Shown piece by piece: positions 21,100 to 21,206 of a stretch of DNA of 21,206 bases. The stretch comes from JBJYKD01 sp049310025 (GTDB lineage Bacteria; Bacillota; Thermosediminibacteria; Thermosediminibacterales; Tepidanaerobacteraceae), in NCBI RefSeq assembly GCF_049310025.1, contig NZ_JBJYKD010000038.1:1-21206 (forward strand), given 5' to 3'. Position 1 is the first letter of the stretch. Every line of letters begins with the position of its first letter. Made by a program: the position numbers and the translations under genes. A model generated the notes under the pieces. The model did no database searches. It had not been told where the DNA came from and saw nothing but the letters and a program-made list of their open reading frames with translations.

Positions 21100-21206
21100 T
21101 TAATTTTTGTGAGATTTTACCATTACATCGAAGGTCTTCTCATTGATTTTGCTATGGAAGGTAGGTTGCCCACCCTCCATAGCGATTTTTTTGTCTTTTC
21201 CGATAC
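21100..21206 (-). CDS. Possible C-terminal end of an upstream gene, cut by the window edge
   Basis: One minus-strand frame is open from the window edge to a TAA at 21102-21100, giving about 34 codons that end EKTFDVMVKSHKN. The codon choice looks plausible but I recognise no family. The frame runs through the 15-bp hairpin at 21151-21183, which argues against coding, so this is only a possibility. Confidence 0.25.
   Translation of the reverse strand, partial: IGKDKKIAMEGGQPTFHSKINEKTFDVMVKSHKN
21151..21183 (-). other. 15-bp RNA hairpin upstream of the GH27 gene
   Basis: Arms 21151-21165 and 21169-21183 (GCTATGG ... CCATAGC, 3-nt loop) pair at all 15 positions in minus-strand RNA if two G-U pairs are allowed. 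In plus-strand RNA the same two positions are A-C mismatches. This points to a structure used in the GH27 direction. Seven T (21186-21192) flank it only on the plus-strand side, so it is not a normal terminator for minus-strand transcription. Confidence 0.45.

Noticed and set aside
1..21206. CRISPR arrays, tRNA or rRNA genes
   Set aside because: No regularly spaced repeats with unique spacers and no cloverleaf or rRNA-like stretches were recognised.

Overview
The window looks like a piece of a thermophile-type Clostridia chromosome (Thermoanaerobacterales/Thermosediminibacterales-like; genus not resolvable by eye). The signs are S-layer homology (SLH) proteins anchored in the Gram-positive manner, strong GGAGG-type ribosome sites, several GTG starts, GC-rich genes separated by very AT-rich gaps, and a PRD-type PTS activator. 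Every convincing gene lies on the minus strand, so the locus reads from right to left.

Layout in transcription order. (1) A secreted GH27 alpha-galactosidase-type enzyme with an inserted CBM6/35-like module, NEW3 and NPCBM domains, a cohesin and a FIVAR helical module (17694-21047). (2) Two tandem paralogous SLH wall proteins: one with an Ig-like N-terminus (15769-17619) and one with a cohesin N-terminus (13213-15303). They are separated by a 465-bp gap that carries degenerate tandem copies of the first gene's 3' end. (3) A MtlR/ManR-type activator with two PRDs plus EIIB-like and EIIA-like domains (10985-13012). (4) A split fructose-family PTS, EIIB-EIIA-EIIC (8930-10840), with a candidate activator site of two 9-bp direct repeats set 11 bp apart just upstream of EIIB. 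(5) A 1875-residue secreted GH38 alpha-mannosidase that ends in a cohesin followed by a dockerin (3163-8790). (6) A membrane-anchored M61/M1-like gluzincin whose HExxH motif reads HRMFH (1210-2973). (7) A small protein made only of a signal peptide and three SLH repeats (69-701). The extreme left edge looks like the structured right end of an IS200/IS605 (TnpB)-type element. The right edge may hold the tail of another gene.

Reading as a system. The SLH proteins would sit on the cell wall. The cohesin-SLH protein is a possible dock for dockerin enzymes, and the mannosidase carries the only dockerin seen here. Because the mannosidase and galactosidase also carry cohesins, enzymes could dock onto enzymes. 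Released mannose (or a mannoside) would enter through the PTS, under control of the activator, as in Bacillus ManR/ManP. This would be a non-cellulosomal, surface-bound cohesin-dockerin system for alpha-mannosyl/alpha-galactosyl glycans. Domain architectures are read from sequence; the assembly and the substrate are inference.
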